A DNA stretch of 10,078 bases, taken from contig JAEYLA010000102.1 in the NCBI GenBank assembly GCA_023461495.1, positions 1 through 10,078 of the forward strand, read 5' to 3'. Below the pieces are notes generated by a model. The model was not told where the DNA came from and did no database searches. It saw nothing but the letters and a program-made list of their open reading frames with translations. This stretch comes from Bacillota bacterium (GTDB lineage: Bacteria > Bacillota > Clostridia > Christensenellales > CAG-138). Position numbers and translations under genes: made by a program. Within the stretch, counting starts at the first letter, position 1; every line of letters begins with the position of its first letter. Of this stretch, positions 1-8,014 are shown one piece after another.

Positions 1-47
1 GGTTCGGGACCAAAAGGCCGCTGGTTCAAATCCAGTCGCCCCGACCA
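1..47 (+). tRNA. tRNA-Pro (anticodon CGG), 3' part only
   Basis: The window opens inside a tRNA. The anticodon loop TTCGGGA is at 3-9 with anticodon CGG at 5-7, read as proline. GG at 1-2 pairs with CC at 10-11. A five-base variable region (15-19) is followed by the T arm, with stem GCTGG (20-24), loop TTCAAAT (25-31) and stem CCAGT (32-36), including one G-T pair at the stem base. The 3' acceptor strand is CGCCCCG (37-43), then A44 and an encoded CCA at 45-47. The whole matches the usual bacterial tRNA-Pro 3' half. The D arm and 5' acceptor strand lie upstream of the window, so the gene is truncated only by the window edge. Confidence 0.92.
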
Positions 48-52
48 CCGGA

Positions 53-90
53 AACAGCCCGCAAACAGTGTGTTTGCGGGCTGTTGTTGT
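53..90 (+). terminator. Rho-independent terminator after tRNA-Pro
   Basis: A near-perfect stem of about 14-15 bp joins 53-67 to 71-85, with only a three-base loop (GTG). It starts six bases after the tRNA CCA end. The 3' side is followed by a T-rich but interrupted tail (TTGTTGT). Position and shape fit termination of the tRNA transcript. Confidence 0.8.
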
Positions 91-165
91 ATCTTGGAGT
101 GCTTTAATAAAACTTTGATTTAGCCCAGTTCTCTACCTTACAGATCGTGCCACGGGTGAATATCC
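91..165. other. Non-coding spacer between the two terminators
   Basis: This short stretch lies between the tRNA terminator and the operon-end hairpin. I see no open reading frame, promoter or repeat in it. It separates two converging transcription units. Confidence 0.5.
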
Positions 166-201
166 ACAAGCCCTCCTGCCTCAAACGGCAGGAGGGCTTG
201 T
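166..201 (-). terminator. Operon-end hairpin, probable terminator
   Basis: A 15-bp perfect stem pairs 166-180 with 187-201 around a six-base loop (TCAAAC). It lies 17 bases beyond the stop codon of the last minus-strand gene, where a terminator is expected. The stem is GC-rich at its core and ends in CTTGT on either strand, but neither side has a clean run of T. It may therefore act as a weak bidirectional terminator between the operon and the converging tRNA transcript, or as a 3' mRNA end protector. Confidence 0.65.
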
Positions 202-217
202 AAGGGTTTGTTGTTGT

Positions 218-1435
218 CTACTGAACGCACACAAGATCCGGGGTTTCCGCAAAATGCTTGAGCATAACGATCGGATCGGATTTGCTCAAATTGGATATGA
301 CGACGCCGCGTTTCGCCGCCGCATCCGTCACAAAATATTCGTCATGGGTAAGCTGGCCGTAACGGATGAGCGCGGGAGTCTCAATATCCCAGTCGTTAAG
401 CTTGCCGTGGCCCTGCAGCATAATAAGGCCGTAGGCCGCCGCATCGCGGATCGTGACCGTCTGTCCGGGATAAACGGTGAGGCGCTTGGCGCACGCAAGC
501 TTGGACTTGTAGCAGATCCATTCTTCCAAGTATCCTTCGCGTTCCATCTCAACCGCATCGCGAACCGGTTTGGGAAGCATCAGGCGGTTTTTATGGAACT
601 CGGGGTCCACATTGAGCTCCCAGTCGATGACGTCCATCAAATAATCGAAATCGCCGAGCCTGTCTTCGGGGCAGTTCTTCCAGAGCAGTTCCGGCGGCAC
701 GCAATGATCCGCAAACAGGACGGATTGATACATGGCATAGACGTCGGACGCGAATTGCGGCTCATACGTGCACAGGCTGCCCGGCGCATGTAATACCCCC
801 GGCGGCACATCCCAGCCGGTATCCACGCGCAGCTTGTAGGCGCGTGAAAGCTCCAGCAGGTGATTGTCTCCCTTTGTAAAGTTTACAAGGCTTTCGCGCA
901 CTTCTTCCTTGGTGGTGTCAGGATTGAGGCCAAAGAAGGTGTACCCAAACTCGCCGGGGTAATTGTTGACCTGCGCGGGGAAAAAGTACATTTCCGGCTT
1001 GCCTGCCTGACCTGTCAGGGCAGCATGCTCGTCACGGTGGTGGATATGGTGCGGGAGAGGCCCCAGATTATCAAAGAACTTTGAAAACATGGGCCATTTT
1101 CCATACTTGTTCCAGATATCCTCGCCTACGATCTCCTTGCCCAGCGCTTCCACCGCATCCACGAGCAGGACGCGTTCCTTTCCCGCTTCATCTATAACGA
1201 TATAGCTTAGCCCTTCGTCGTGGGGGGTATCCGGGCCATTGTCGGCGGGCGTGGTGGAAGCGAACCAACGCTCATCAATGCCGCCGCGGACAAGACCCAA
1301 TACATAATAATCGTCGGGATGAAGCTTGATGCGCTTACCGGGCCGGCAAAATGCCCTTGGCACCCATGCAGGTGCCAGGCGGAACACGCCTTTCCCCTGT
1401 TCGAGCGCTTTTTGCGCTAACTGTTTATTGGTCAT
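218..1435 (-). CDS. Phosphomannose isomerase-like double cupin protein
   Basis: The 405-residue soluble protein resembles class I mannose-6-phosphate isomerases and related cupins. A His-rich stretch at about 129-136 (HHIHHRDEH) and KPEM (146-149, Glu148) look like the first metal-binding cupin motif. VPPGVLHAPG (210-219, His216), Glu225 and the following SDV recall the family's 'PaGtvHa...E...SD' second motif. Residues about 315-395 form a second, C-terminal cupin-like region. The family isomerises sugar phosphates in the cytoplasm, but the substrate here is unknown. A start at the TTG three bases upstream (1438) is possible. I chose the ATG at 1435, which has GGAGGG nine bases before it; the TTG would sit six bases away. 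It is the last gene of the operon, 55 bases after the ASRT-like gene. The fold and family are fairly sure; the reaction is not. Confidence 0.8.
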   Translation of the reverse strand: MTNKQLAQKALEQGKGVFRLAPAWVPRAFCRPGKRIKLHPDDYYVLGLVRGGIDERWFASTTPADNGPDTPHDEGLSYIVIDEAGKERVLLVDAVEALGKEIVGEDIWNKYGKWPMFSKFFDNLGPLPHHIHHRDEHAALTGQAGKPEMYFFPAQVNNYPGEFGYTFFGLNPDTTKEEVRESLVNFTKGDNHLLELSRAYKLRVDTGWDVPPGVLHAPGSLCTYEPQFASDVYAMYQSVLFADHCVPPELLWKNCPEDRLGDFDYLMDVIDWELNVDPEFHKNRLMLPKPVRDAVEMEREGYLEEWICYKSKLACAKRLTVYPGQTVTIRDAAAYGLIMLQGHGKLNDWDIETPALIRYGQLTHDEYFVTDAAAKRGVVISNLSKSDPIVMLKHFAETPDLVCVQ

Positions 1436-1490
1436 CAATTAAAACCCTCCGTTTTATATCGCATACCCTGCCGCCTAGACTCCAAGGCAA

Positions 1491-1856
1491 TCAAACGCTG
1501 TATCCTGCGATCGGATAATATGCCATATCCGGCCTGCGGTCGAGCCTGCCGTACAGGCAAACGACCGGGACGTCGCTTGTGAGAATAACGGCATACTGTC
1601 CGTGCGGGATGCGGAATTGCTCCTTCCCAACGGGATAGTCCATGCGGAAGCAGTTCACACGCTTGGGGGACACCTCCAAATGGATATCGCCAACCGGCTC
1701 TTTGTCCTCAAATAAGAGCTCAAGCGTAATGTGAGCGGTATCGGTGCTGTTGTTTACAACCATCAGCGCCTCGTGGCCCAGCGGTTCCCTATCCCCCTGC
1801 GGCGGAAGGTCTCCATCCGCGAATACCCAATTCTTTTTGCCAAGTTCCATATCCAT
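1491..1856 (-). CDS. ASRT-family (sensory rhodopsin transducer-like) protein
   Basis: This 121-residue soluble protein matches the Anabaena sensory rhodopsin transducer family (Pfam ASRT type) over its whole length. Landmarks seen are W10 with A-D/E-G following (13-15), LPP near 17-19, GHEA at 27-30, D51-x-EPVG at 51-56, IPHG at 83-86, SDVPVV at 94-99 and RLDRR at 104-108. Each has a close counterpart in Anabaena ASRT. In Anabaena the protein partners a membrane rhodopsin, but most relatives occur in bacteria without rhodopsins and have been proposed to bind small molecules. No rhodopsin is encoded here. The gene sits 18 bases after the M24 gene, so the same transcript probably carries both. 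AAAGGA lies four bases before the first ATG; the second ATG (residue 3) is also possible. A role in binding a sugar-type ligand or intermediate is inference. Confidence 0.85.
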   Translation of the reverse strand: MDMELGKKNWVFADGDLPPQGDREPLGHEALMVVNNSTDTAHITLELLFEDKEPVGDIHLEVSPKRVNCFRMDYPVGKEQFRIPHGQYAVILTSDVPVVCLYGRLDRRPDMAYYPIAGYSV

Positions 1857-1874
1857 ACGTTCCTTTCTCCGCTC

Positions 1875-3047
1875 TTACAGATCCTTCATGAAATAAGCGT
1901 CCATCTTTTCAGAAAGCGGCGCACAGCCCGTCTCTGTGATGACATAGCCCGTTTCGATACGGCCGCCGTGCAGCTCGGGATGGCCAAAGAAGCTCACGTC
2001 CACCATCACTGTCATGCCCGGTACCAACACGAAATCTCCATTGGGCCCGAAGAAGGGGGCTTCCGCCTCCATCAGGCCGATGGAATGCGCGAACGGGCAA
2101 ACGATATACCGCTCCAGCCCATGCTTTTCATAGTATTTACGGCCCGGAACATCGATCTCGCGGCCTGTCATGCCCGGCTTGAGCATGGCCTTGGTCAGGC
2201 GCAGCGTCTCGCGCATGTGGTTTAAAAGTTCCCTCTGGCGCGGCGTATAAATGCCGTTGACGGGAACAGTGTCTCCGAATGTGCCGGCATAGCCGTTGAT
2301 GCGGGGCGCGATGCCCAGCATGACCAGCTCACCATCCTCCATTTGCTTGTTGATTGCGGTGGGTACAACCGCCTTTGCGCGTGCGCCGGAACCTACGATG
2401 CACGAATACGCAAAGCTGCTCGCGCCGTTAACGCGGCAGGCATATTCCCCCGCAGCGGCCACTTCATATTCGTAGGCGCCGGGTTTGACGGCGGCAACCA
2501 TTTTATCGTAAGCGGTGTCGCACATACGCATGGCGGCGCGGATTTGTTCGACCTCCCAGGGGCTCTTGTAGGCGCGCATGTCTTCATATTCGTCGGTGAT
2601 GTCAACGATCTCCACGCCGGAAAATCCCGCCGCAAATGCCGTATATACCTGATGCGGAATGCTGGCGGAGCCCACAAAGCCAATGCGCTTTAGCACCGTT
2701 CCCTTGGATTGCAATTCCTCGTTGAGCTGCTTGAAATCGATAATGGTAGCGTTCGGGTATTCTTCTTCGGGAACCATGAACACAGGGAAGCAGCGCGTCT
2801 GCTTTATGGCAGACGCCATCTGGGCAAACGGCTCGCTTTCGGGGCCGCCCAGTATCAGCGCCTCGCCCTCAATTGGCACAAGGACCGCGCCCTTTTCAAA
2901 CTGCGGGCACCAGCCCGTCAGGTACCATCCGTTTGCGATGTTGAGCTCATCATAATACACAAGAGCGGCATCAAGGTTGTTTTTCCGGAGGATCTCCTTT
3001 AACGCCTTTATCCGTTTTTCCGTCTCAGCAATGTTGAAGTATGACAT
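1875..3047 (-). CDS. M24 (creatinase/Xaa-Pro peptidase superfamily) protein, altered active site
   Basis: The 390-residue protein has the two-domain layout of the M24B group: an N-terminal creatinase-like domain (about 10-150) and a C-terminal pita-bread domain (about 165-385). Landmarks include the DxYE..R..KSPWEVEQIR region (152-170), AHSIG (320-324), LVPGM (341-345) and GRIETGYVITETG (362-374). By eye alignment only His321 and Glu365 of the five metal ligands are kept. The first Asp is Met243, the second is Thr256 (GYAGT instead of GYxSD) and the first Glu is Asp350. The conserved upstream His is Val228 and the second His of the GHGIG...HE motif is Ala. Creatinase is a known metal-free member, so hydrolysis of a C-N bond without metal, or a non-catalytic role, is possible. 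It begins 41 bases after the M81 gene with a GGAAGGAAG ribosome site. Family is sure; ordinary aminopeptidase activity is doubtful. Confidence 0.85.
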   Translation of the reverse strand: MSYFNIAETEKRIKALKEILRKNNLDAALVYYDELNIANGWYLTGWCPQFEKGAVLVPIEGEALILGGPESEPFAQMASAIKQTRCFPVFMVPEEEYPNATIIDFKQLNEELQSKGTVLKRIGFVGSASIPHQVYTAFAAGFSGVEIVDITDEYEDMRAYKSPWEVEQIRAAMRMCDTAYDKMVAAVKPGAYEYEVAAAGEYACRVNGASSFAYSCIVGSGARAKAVVPTAINKQMEDGELVMLGIAPRINGYAGTFGDTVPVNGIYTPRQRELLNHMRETLRLTKAMLKPGMTGREIDVPGRKYYEKHGLERYIVCPFAHSIGLMEAEAPFFGPNGDFVLVPGMTVMVDVSFFGHPELHGGRIETGYVITETGCAPLSEKMDAYFMKDL

Positions 3048-3088
3048 ACTCTCTTCCTTCCTTGTTCTGTTTTTGTCCTGAGGGAATG

Positions 3089-4495
3089 TTAAACCATAAA
3101 ATGATCATCCAAGGGGAACATGGGCCTCCGGATACGCGTATGCCCCATATCCTCCAGACGTTCTGTGGAGCCTCCCGGCGTTAGCGCCAGAATGGCGCGG
3201 GGCGCTGCTTTGGCAAGCTCCGGAAACAAATACCCCAATTTGACGACGACGATGTTGTACCGAAGAATATCGATGCCGATGGAACGGAATATCGCAAGGA
3301 TTGTAAACGCCGCCCGCTGCTGCGTCAGGACAACGGTGATATCGCCGCAGTCAAGCGTTGCCGATGGCCCCGCGTTATCCCCGGTATAGCCCAACACATC
3401 GCCCCTGTGCAGGAGAGTCCCCGTAATGGAGGTGCGCTCGCTGCGCGGGTCGAGCGTGCCGCCGACCTCCAGCGTCAGAACATCGCCGATCTCCGCCTCA
3501 TAGCATTTGCCGCATGCGGCGGCATCCATTAGCCCAGCGAGCAATATGCCCTTGGCGCCGCTTTGCTGGAGCAGCCGGAGTAAATATGCGTTGTCACCCG
3601 CCGCGCCCGCGGTGGTATTGTCCCCGCTGTCGGTAAGAAACACAGGGCGTTCCTCTGCCTCCATCGCGCGGCGGATAGCCTCTTCCGGCCCGGCCGCTTC
3701 CACTAAGAAACGGAACTCATACCGCGCGTCATAAAACATCCGGGCAAGGCGGCTTGCGCAGACCTGCGCGAGTATTTCGTCGCTCTCGTGTGTCACAATC
3801 ATATTGGGGCCCGTGTATGGGGTATCCACCCAGGGCTGGCCGTTGAACACCTGCGCGCAGAGCATGCCGGGCAGCCGTTCCATTTCGTCCGCCGCGGCCA
3901 TAATGGCGTCCAGGGGAGGGAAGGCCGTCTGCACGCTGTCGCCCGGCAAAATAACATTCGCGCGCGCAAGCTGCGGGCGGGGAAGCAGCCCATGTTGTAT
4001 ACAATGCAGCAGCAGGCGCATCGCTTTGCGCTCAGTCTCCTCTTTGTCCACATGCGGGGCAGTGCGAAACCCTACGATGACATTGGCAAGCGTGACGATT
4101 TCATCCGTATTGTTGGCGTGGAAGTCCATCGCGACGCTGATCGGGATGCTGTAGCCCGTTTTTTGCCGGATCAGCCGGAGCAGGTAGGTTTCCCCGCTGC
4201 CCAGCTCCTCCACCTCCATAGCGCCGTGCAGATAGAGCCAGATGCCATCCACATCCTTGGGCAGCGCGTCCACGATGCCGTGCGCCAGCTTCAAATAGTC
4301 GTTCTTTTTGACCGGGCCTCCCGGCAGGGCGTGCGCATACAGGGTAGGGACGACCTCAATACCATCCAGCAGGTCCATGACGTGGATCTTCCTAAACATA
4401 TCCGTGCCGTAGGCCCTGTCAAAATCCGTTTCACGGGAGGGCACAGGGCTTAACGAGTTGCTCTCCTGCTGCAGGGAGCCGACCGCGATCCGCAT
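3089..4495 (-). CDS. M81 family metallopeptidase, MlrC-like
   Basis: The 468-residue cytoplasmic-type protein matches the MlrC (microcystinase C-like) family from end to end. The N-terminal domain shows QQESN (9-13), LHGAM (89-93), DFH (124-126, Asp124 and His126) and PHVD (147-150, His148 and Asp150), which are the expected zinc-binding positions. The C-terminal domain shows the DSGDNTTAGAAGDN stretch (289-302), a TPGG near 439-442 and RPMFPLDD (457-464) at the end. MlrC itself cleaves a linear tetrapeptide made during microcystin breakdown, but most family members lie beside ABC transporters in organisms that do not meet microcystin and have unknown substrates. It follows the second permease by only nine bases. 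GGGGG lies just three bases before the ATG, an unusually short spacing, although the start gives the family's normal N-terminus. Substrate assignment is not possible from sequence. Confidence 0.88.
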   Translation of the reverse strand: MRIAVGSLQQESNSLSPVPSRETDFDRAYGTDMFRKIHVMDLLDGIEVVPTLYAHALPGGPVKKNDYLKLAHGIVDALPKDVDGIWLYLHGAMEVEELGSGETYLLRLIRQKTGYSIPISVAMDFHANNTDEIVTLANVIVGFRTAPHVDKEETERKAMRLLLHCIQHGLLPRPQLARANVILPGDSVQTAFPPLDAIMAAADEMERLPGMLCAQVFNGQPWVDTPYTGPNMIVTHESDEILAQVCASRLARMFYDARYEFRFLVEAAGPEEAIRRAMEAEERPVFLTDSGDNTTAGAAGDNAYLLRLLQQSGAKGILLAGLMDAAACGKCYEAEIGDVLTLEVGGTLDPRSERTSITGTLLHRGDVLGYTGDNAGPSATLDCGDITVVLTQQRAAFTILAIFRSIGIDILRYNIVVVKLGYLFPELAKAAPRAILALTPGGSTERLEDMGHTRIRRPMFPLDDHFMV

Positions 4496-4504
4496 ATGCC
4501 CCCC

Positions 4505-5494
4505 TTATCTGCGCACGTTGCCGCTGCGCGTCATGTATGCGTCGATGGAAACGACGATCAGCAGAACCAGACCCTTGATCATGGTGTTGTAATAGCCCTG
4601 CAAGCCCAGGAATGCCAATGCTTTATAAAGCACATATAACAGCAGGATGCCGACGACCGTCTTTAGCACATTTCCTTTGCCGCCGGTAAGCGGCGTACCG
4701 CCGATTACGGTTGCCGCCACGCAGGTGAGCGCAAGGTCTGTACCGTAGAGTACGGAGCCTGCGCGCATGAGGCAGACGAACATTGCGCCCGAAATGCCCG
4801 CCGCGAGGCCGAGAATGGCGAATATGATGAACTTGTAGAACGATACATGGATGCCCGAGAGTTTTGCCGCCCCATAGTTTCCGCCGGTAGCGTACAGGTT
4901 GCGCCCAAAGCGGGTATACCGCATTATAAAGAACGCAATCCCGGCAATGACGGCGAAGAGATAGGTCAGATAAGAAATACCAAGGAATGTTCCCTTGCCC
5001 ATCTCTTTGATGAAGTCAACGGAGGTTGAAACCATATTGCCATCCGTAAACACCAGGCAGATCCCCTTTACGATGGTTGACATGCCCAATGTGGCAATAA
5101 ACGAGCTGATTCTCCCCTTAACAACGACAAGCCCGTTGACGCAGCCGATCAAAATACAGCTGACCACCATGACGAGGAAGGCGGCAAAAATTCCAAACGG
5201 CGTATCGCCCCATAGATTGAGCAGGTAGCAAAAGAATATTTGCGACCATGCAAAATTTGAGGAAAGCGAAAGGTCAAATTCGCCGCAGATGATGGCAATG
5301 GTCATCGCCAGCGCCGCCACGCCATAGATGGATGCGTCTATGAGCACATTTTTGATATTGGAAATCGTCACAAAGCTGGGCTTGGCAATCGCCATGACGA
5401 TAACAAACAGCACGAACAGCAACAGGAGCGGCTGCTGCCGGATGCGCTTCCCAACGGACGCGGCAGAGAAAGCTTTCTTTTGCGTATGCATCAT
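4505..5494 (-). CDS. CUT2-type ABC transporter permease, second subunit (RbsC-like)
   Basis: This 329-residue membrane protein belongs to the BPD_transp_2/RbsC family. About eight to ten hydrophobic segments begin near residues 22-38 and continue to about 320. Family motifs are GEFDLSLSS (71-79, a variant of GGMDLSVGS), GRISSFIATLGM in the middle of the chain, and IGGTPLTGGKG in the C-terminal third. It should form the translocation pore with the first permease and be powered by the double ATPase. Its ATG overlaps the TGA of the preceding permease by four bases (ATGA), indicating translational coupling, and GGAGGTGG lies four bases upstream. A second ATG follows at once, so the start may be one codon later. 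The two permeases differ clearly, which suggests a heterodimeric pore. Confidence 0.93.
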   Translation of the reverse strand: MMHTQKKAFSAASVGKRIRQQPLLLLFVLFVIVMAIAKPSFVTISNIKNVLIDASIYGVAALAMTIAIICGEFDLSLSSNFAWSQIFFCYLLNLWGDTPFGIFAAFLVMVVSCILIGCVNGLVVVKGRISSFIATLGMSTIVKGICLVFTDGNMVSTSVDFIKEMGKGTFLGISYLTYLFAVIAGIAFFIMRYTRFGRNLYATGGNYGAAKLSGIHVSFYKFIIFAILGLAAGISGAMFVCLMRAGSVLYGTDLALTCVAATVIGGTPLTGGKGNVLKTVVGILLLYVLYKALAFLGLQGYYNTMIKGLVLLIVVSIDAYMTRSGNVRR

Positions 5495-6486
5495 TTTGCC
5501 ACCTCCCTGAGTTTGGCGCGCTTGTTCCAGGCATCCAGTATGACGGAAAGTATGATCACGCTGCCGCGCACGATCAATTGGGCGTTTGAGTTGACGCCAA
5601 GCACGTTGAGCGCTGTGAGCATCACGCCAATCACCAGTACGCCAAGCACGGTTTTTGTTACGCTGCCGTTGCCGCCTGCAAGGCTCGTTCCGCCTACTGC
5701 CACGCTGGCCATCGCGTCGAGCTCATACCCAACGCCCTGCAGACTGGAGGCGGAATTTACACGGCTGACAATCAGTACGCCGGCCAACCCCGCGCACGCC
5801 CCACAGATCACATGCGCCATAATGCGGGTGGACTTGATACGAATGCCCGCCATTTTGGCAGCGTCCATGTTTGCGCCCAGGAAAAACAGCGTACGTCCAA
5901 ACTTGGTTTTCATAAGGATGAATTGCATCAATACGGCGACAGCTACGAACATCAGCACCGGGACCAGCCCGATCCCCAGATCCTTGAATAGGCCGCTATT
6001 GTACTGCGCCGCCTGGAACGTACCCTTTACCACCGCCTGCGCGGCCGCCGCAATGACGATTTGCATGGCATAGGTGATAATAAAGCTCTCCCCCATACGC
6101 CCGTTGACAACCGCCATGATACCGCCGTTGACAGCGCCGACGGCGGCTCCCGCCAGCGTGCCCACAAGCAGCACCAGAAACGCCGCATAGACGGGAGAAA
6201 CGCCGTTCACCACGGTTGCGTTGATGATAAGCATCACGATGACGGAGGAAAGCGAAATGGTTGAGCCCACGGAAAGGTCCATACCGCCCCCGATAATCAC
6301 GTACGTCATGCCGATGGAAGCGATGCCGATTGTGGAATACGCGCGCAGGATATTGAGGATATTGCTGCCGCTCAAAAATGCCGGGCGGATCGCGGTTGCG
6401 ACAATGATAATAAGCGCGATACCGGCGATAAGCCCCCATTCTCGAAAAAAACCGGCAACACTCTTTGGTTTCTTTGTGTTCTCCAT
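5491..6486 (-). CDS. CUT2-type ABC transporter permease, first subunit (RbsC-like)
   Basis: This 331-residue polytopic membrane protein is of the RbsC family. The family signature GGGMDLSVGS is at 66-75, GRMGESFIITYAM lies in the central region, FGRTLFFLGANMDAAKMAGI is the cytoplasmic loop thought to contact the ATPase, and VGGTSLAGGNGSV is near the C-terminal third. The basic N-terminus and several hydrophobic segments fit an inner-membrane pore subunit. It begins 14 bases after the ATPase stop with an ideal GGAGG six bases before ATG, and overlaps the next permease by four bases. It should import the ligand delivered by the binding lipoprotein encoded first in the operon. Confidence 0.94.
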   Translation of the reverse strand: MENTKKPKSVAGFFREWGLIAGIALIIIVATAIRPAFLSGSNILNILRAYSTIGIASIGMTYVIIGGGMDLSVGSTISLSSVIVMLIINATVVNGVSPVYAAFLVLLVGTLAGAAVGAVNGGIMAVVNGRMGESFIITYAMQIVIAAAAQAVVKGTFQAAQYNSGLFKDLGIGLVPVLMFVAVAVLMQFILMKTKFGRTLFFLGANMDAAKMAGIRIKSTRIMAHVICGACAGLAGVLIVSRVNSASSLQGVGYELDAMASVAVGGTSLAGGNGSVTKTVLGVLVIGVMLTALNVLGVNSNAQLIVRGSVIILSVILDAWNKRAKLREVAK

Positions 6487-6500
6487 GCTTCGCCTCCTAC

Positions 6501-7985
6501 TCAGTTGCTGATCGCAAGCCGCATGACCGACTCCGCCGAGGCTTCGTCGCGGCTCATTTCCCCGACCTTTGTGCCCCCGCTCAATACGATGACGCGGTCA
6601 CACATGCCCAAGACCTCCGGGAGCTCGGAGGAAATCATGATGATGGACTTCCCCTGCTCGGCAAGCCTGTTCATCAAAAGGTAGATCTCATACTTCGCCC
6701 CCACGTCAATTCCGCGGGTCGGTTCATCCAGTATGAGGATATCGGCATCCGAAAAGAGCCACTTGGCAAATACTACCTTCTGCTGGTTGCCTCCCGAAAG
6801 GTTGACGGCCAGCTGCTTCATGGAGGGCGTTTTTACATTGAGCTCTCTTGCGTAGCTGCCTGTAAGGTCTCTTTCTTTCTTTGCCGAAAGAAACATTCCG
6901 TTTTTGGCTTTATCAAGATTGGTAATGCTGATGTTCTGTATCAGATCGTATGTGAGCACAAGGCCCGTTTCCTTCCGGTCCTCCGTCAGGAGGCCAATCC
7001 CCATCTTCTTCCCTTCATGGGTCGAATGGATCTGCACCTTTTTTCCGTTGATGGAGATGGTGCCTGCGTCGTACTTTTCCGCCCCAAATATCGCTTCCGC
7101 AAGCTCGGTGCGCCCGGAGCCGACCAGCCCTGCAAAGCCCAGAATCTCTCCGCGCCGCAGCTCGAAGGAAATGTCCTCGATGATGCCGTTGCGCGTCAGA
7201 TGTTCCACCTGCAGGACGACATCGCCTGTCGTGCACTGTTTGCGCGGATACTCCATATCCACGCTTCTGCCCACCATGCGCTCGATGATCTCATCACGCG
7301 TGAACGCCTGCGTAGGCCGCGTCTCTATGATTTGCCCATCCCGCAGCACCGTGACGGTGTCGCAGATGCGGAAGATTTCATCCATCTTATGGGATATATA
7401 CACAACCGTAATCCCCGAAGCTTTGAGTTTGAAAATGATTTCAAAAAGCTTTTCGGCTTCTCCCGCAGTCAGGGAGGAAGTGGGCTCATCCATGACGATC
7501 AGTTTGGCGTCAACAGAGAGCACCTTGGCGATTTCCACAAGCTGCCGCTGTGCGGCGCTTAAATTCTCCACAGTTTCCGTGACATCGAAATGAAACCCGA
7601 GACCATCTGCAAGATCCTGCGCATCCTTGTGGATCTGCTTCCAGTCCACCTGGCCGTTTTTCTTTTTAAGGCGGTTAAGATAGATGTTTTCAGCGGCGCT
7701 GAGCGTGTTGATCAGGTTGCATTCTTGGAAAATAAGCCCTATTCCCCTGGCCTTAGCGTCGGTGGTATCCTTTAAAACGATCTTTTCACCATTGAAATAA
7801 ATGTCCCCGCAATCCGCCTGGTGAACGCCGTTTAATATTTTCATGAGCGTCGATTTTCCCGCACCGTTTTCTCCCACCAATGCGTGCACCTCTGCGTATT
7901 TAACGGAAAAGCTGACGTCATTGAGTGCCTTTACGCCCGGAAAAGTCTTTGTGATCCCTTTCATTTCCAAGATATACTCTGCCAT
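6501..7985 (-). CDS. CUT2-type sugar ABC transporter ATP-binding protein (RbsA-like, two ATPase domains)
   Basis: The 494-residue protein holds two fused ATPase domains, as in RbsA, MglA and XylG. Domain 1 has Walker A GENGAGKST (38-46), Q-loop Gln87, a variant signature LSAAQ (142-146), Walker B LIVMDEPT (162-169) and H-loop His199. Domain 2 has a degenerate Walker A GLVGSGRTE (286-294, Arg in place of Lys), a good signature LSGGN (396-400), Walker B ILILDEPTRG (416-425) and Ser in place of the H-loop His (about 453). This asymmetry is normal in the family and implies one main hydrolytic site. It energises the two downstream permeases at the cytoplasmic face. The start is supported by GAGGAAGGGG about seven bases upstream of ATG. 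It lies 100 bases after the binding-protein gene, with a hairpin between. Confidence 0.95.
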   Translation of the reverse strand: MAEYILEMKGITKTFPGVKALNDVSFSVKYAEVHALVGENGAGKSTLMKILNGVHQADCGDIYFNGEKIVLKDTTDAKARGIGLIFQECNLINTLSAAENIYLNRLKKKNGQVDWKQIHKDAQDLADGLGFHFDVTETVENLSAAQRQLVEIAKVLSVDAKLIVMDEPTSSLTAGEAEKLFEIIFKLKASGITVVYISHKMDEIFRICDTVTVLRDGQIIETRPTQAFTRDEIIERMVGRSVDMEYPRKQCTTGDVVLQVEHLTRNGIIEDISFELRRGEILGFAGLVGSGRTELAEAIFGAEKYDAGTISINGKKVQIHSTHEGKKMGIGLLTEDRKETGLVLTYDLIQNISITNLDKAKNGMFLSAKKERDLTGSYARELNVKTPSMKQLAVNLSGGNQQKVVFAKWLFSDADILILDEPTRGIDVGAKYEIYLLMNRLAEQGKSIIMISSELPEVLGMCDRVIVLSGGTKVGEMSRDEASAESVMRLAISN

Positions 7986-8014
7986 CTCTGTTCCCCTTCC
8001 TCAGGTGAATGAAT

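Noticed and set aside
1..217. tRNA-Pro as an integration (att) site for a mobile element
   Set aside because: No integrase, direct repeat of the tRNA 3' end or other mobile gene is seen in the window.
254..793. Plus-strand open frame of 179 codons
   Set aside because: It is antisense to the cupin gene, with no recognisable domain or ribosome site. Similar shadows at 3788-4453 and 8365-9048 were dropped for the same reason.
3089..4495. Microcystin degradation gene mlrC
   Set aside because: Family membership is clear, but mlrA, mlrB and mlrD are absent and the context is a ribose-type importer, so the symbol and substrate were not assigned.
6465..7562. Long plus-strand open frame of 365 codons
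   Set aside because: It lies antisense to the RbsA-like ATPase gene, whose motifs are complete. The plus-strand translation shows no family signature and is an antisense shadow.
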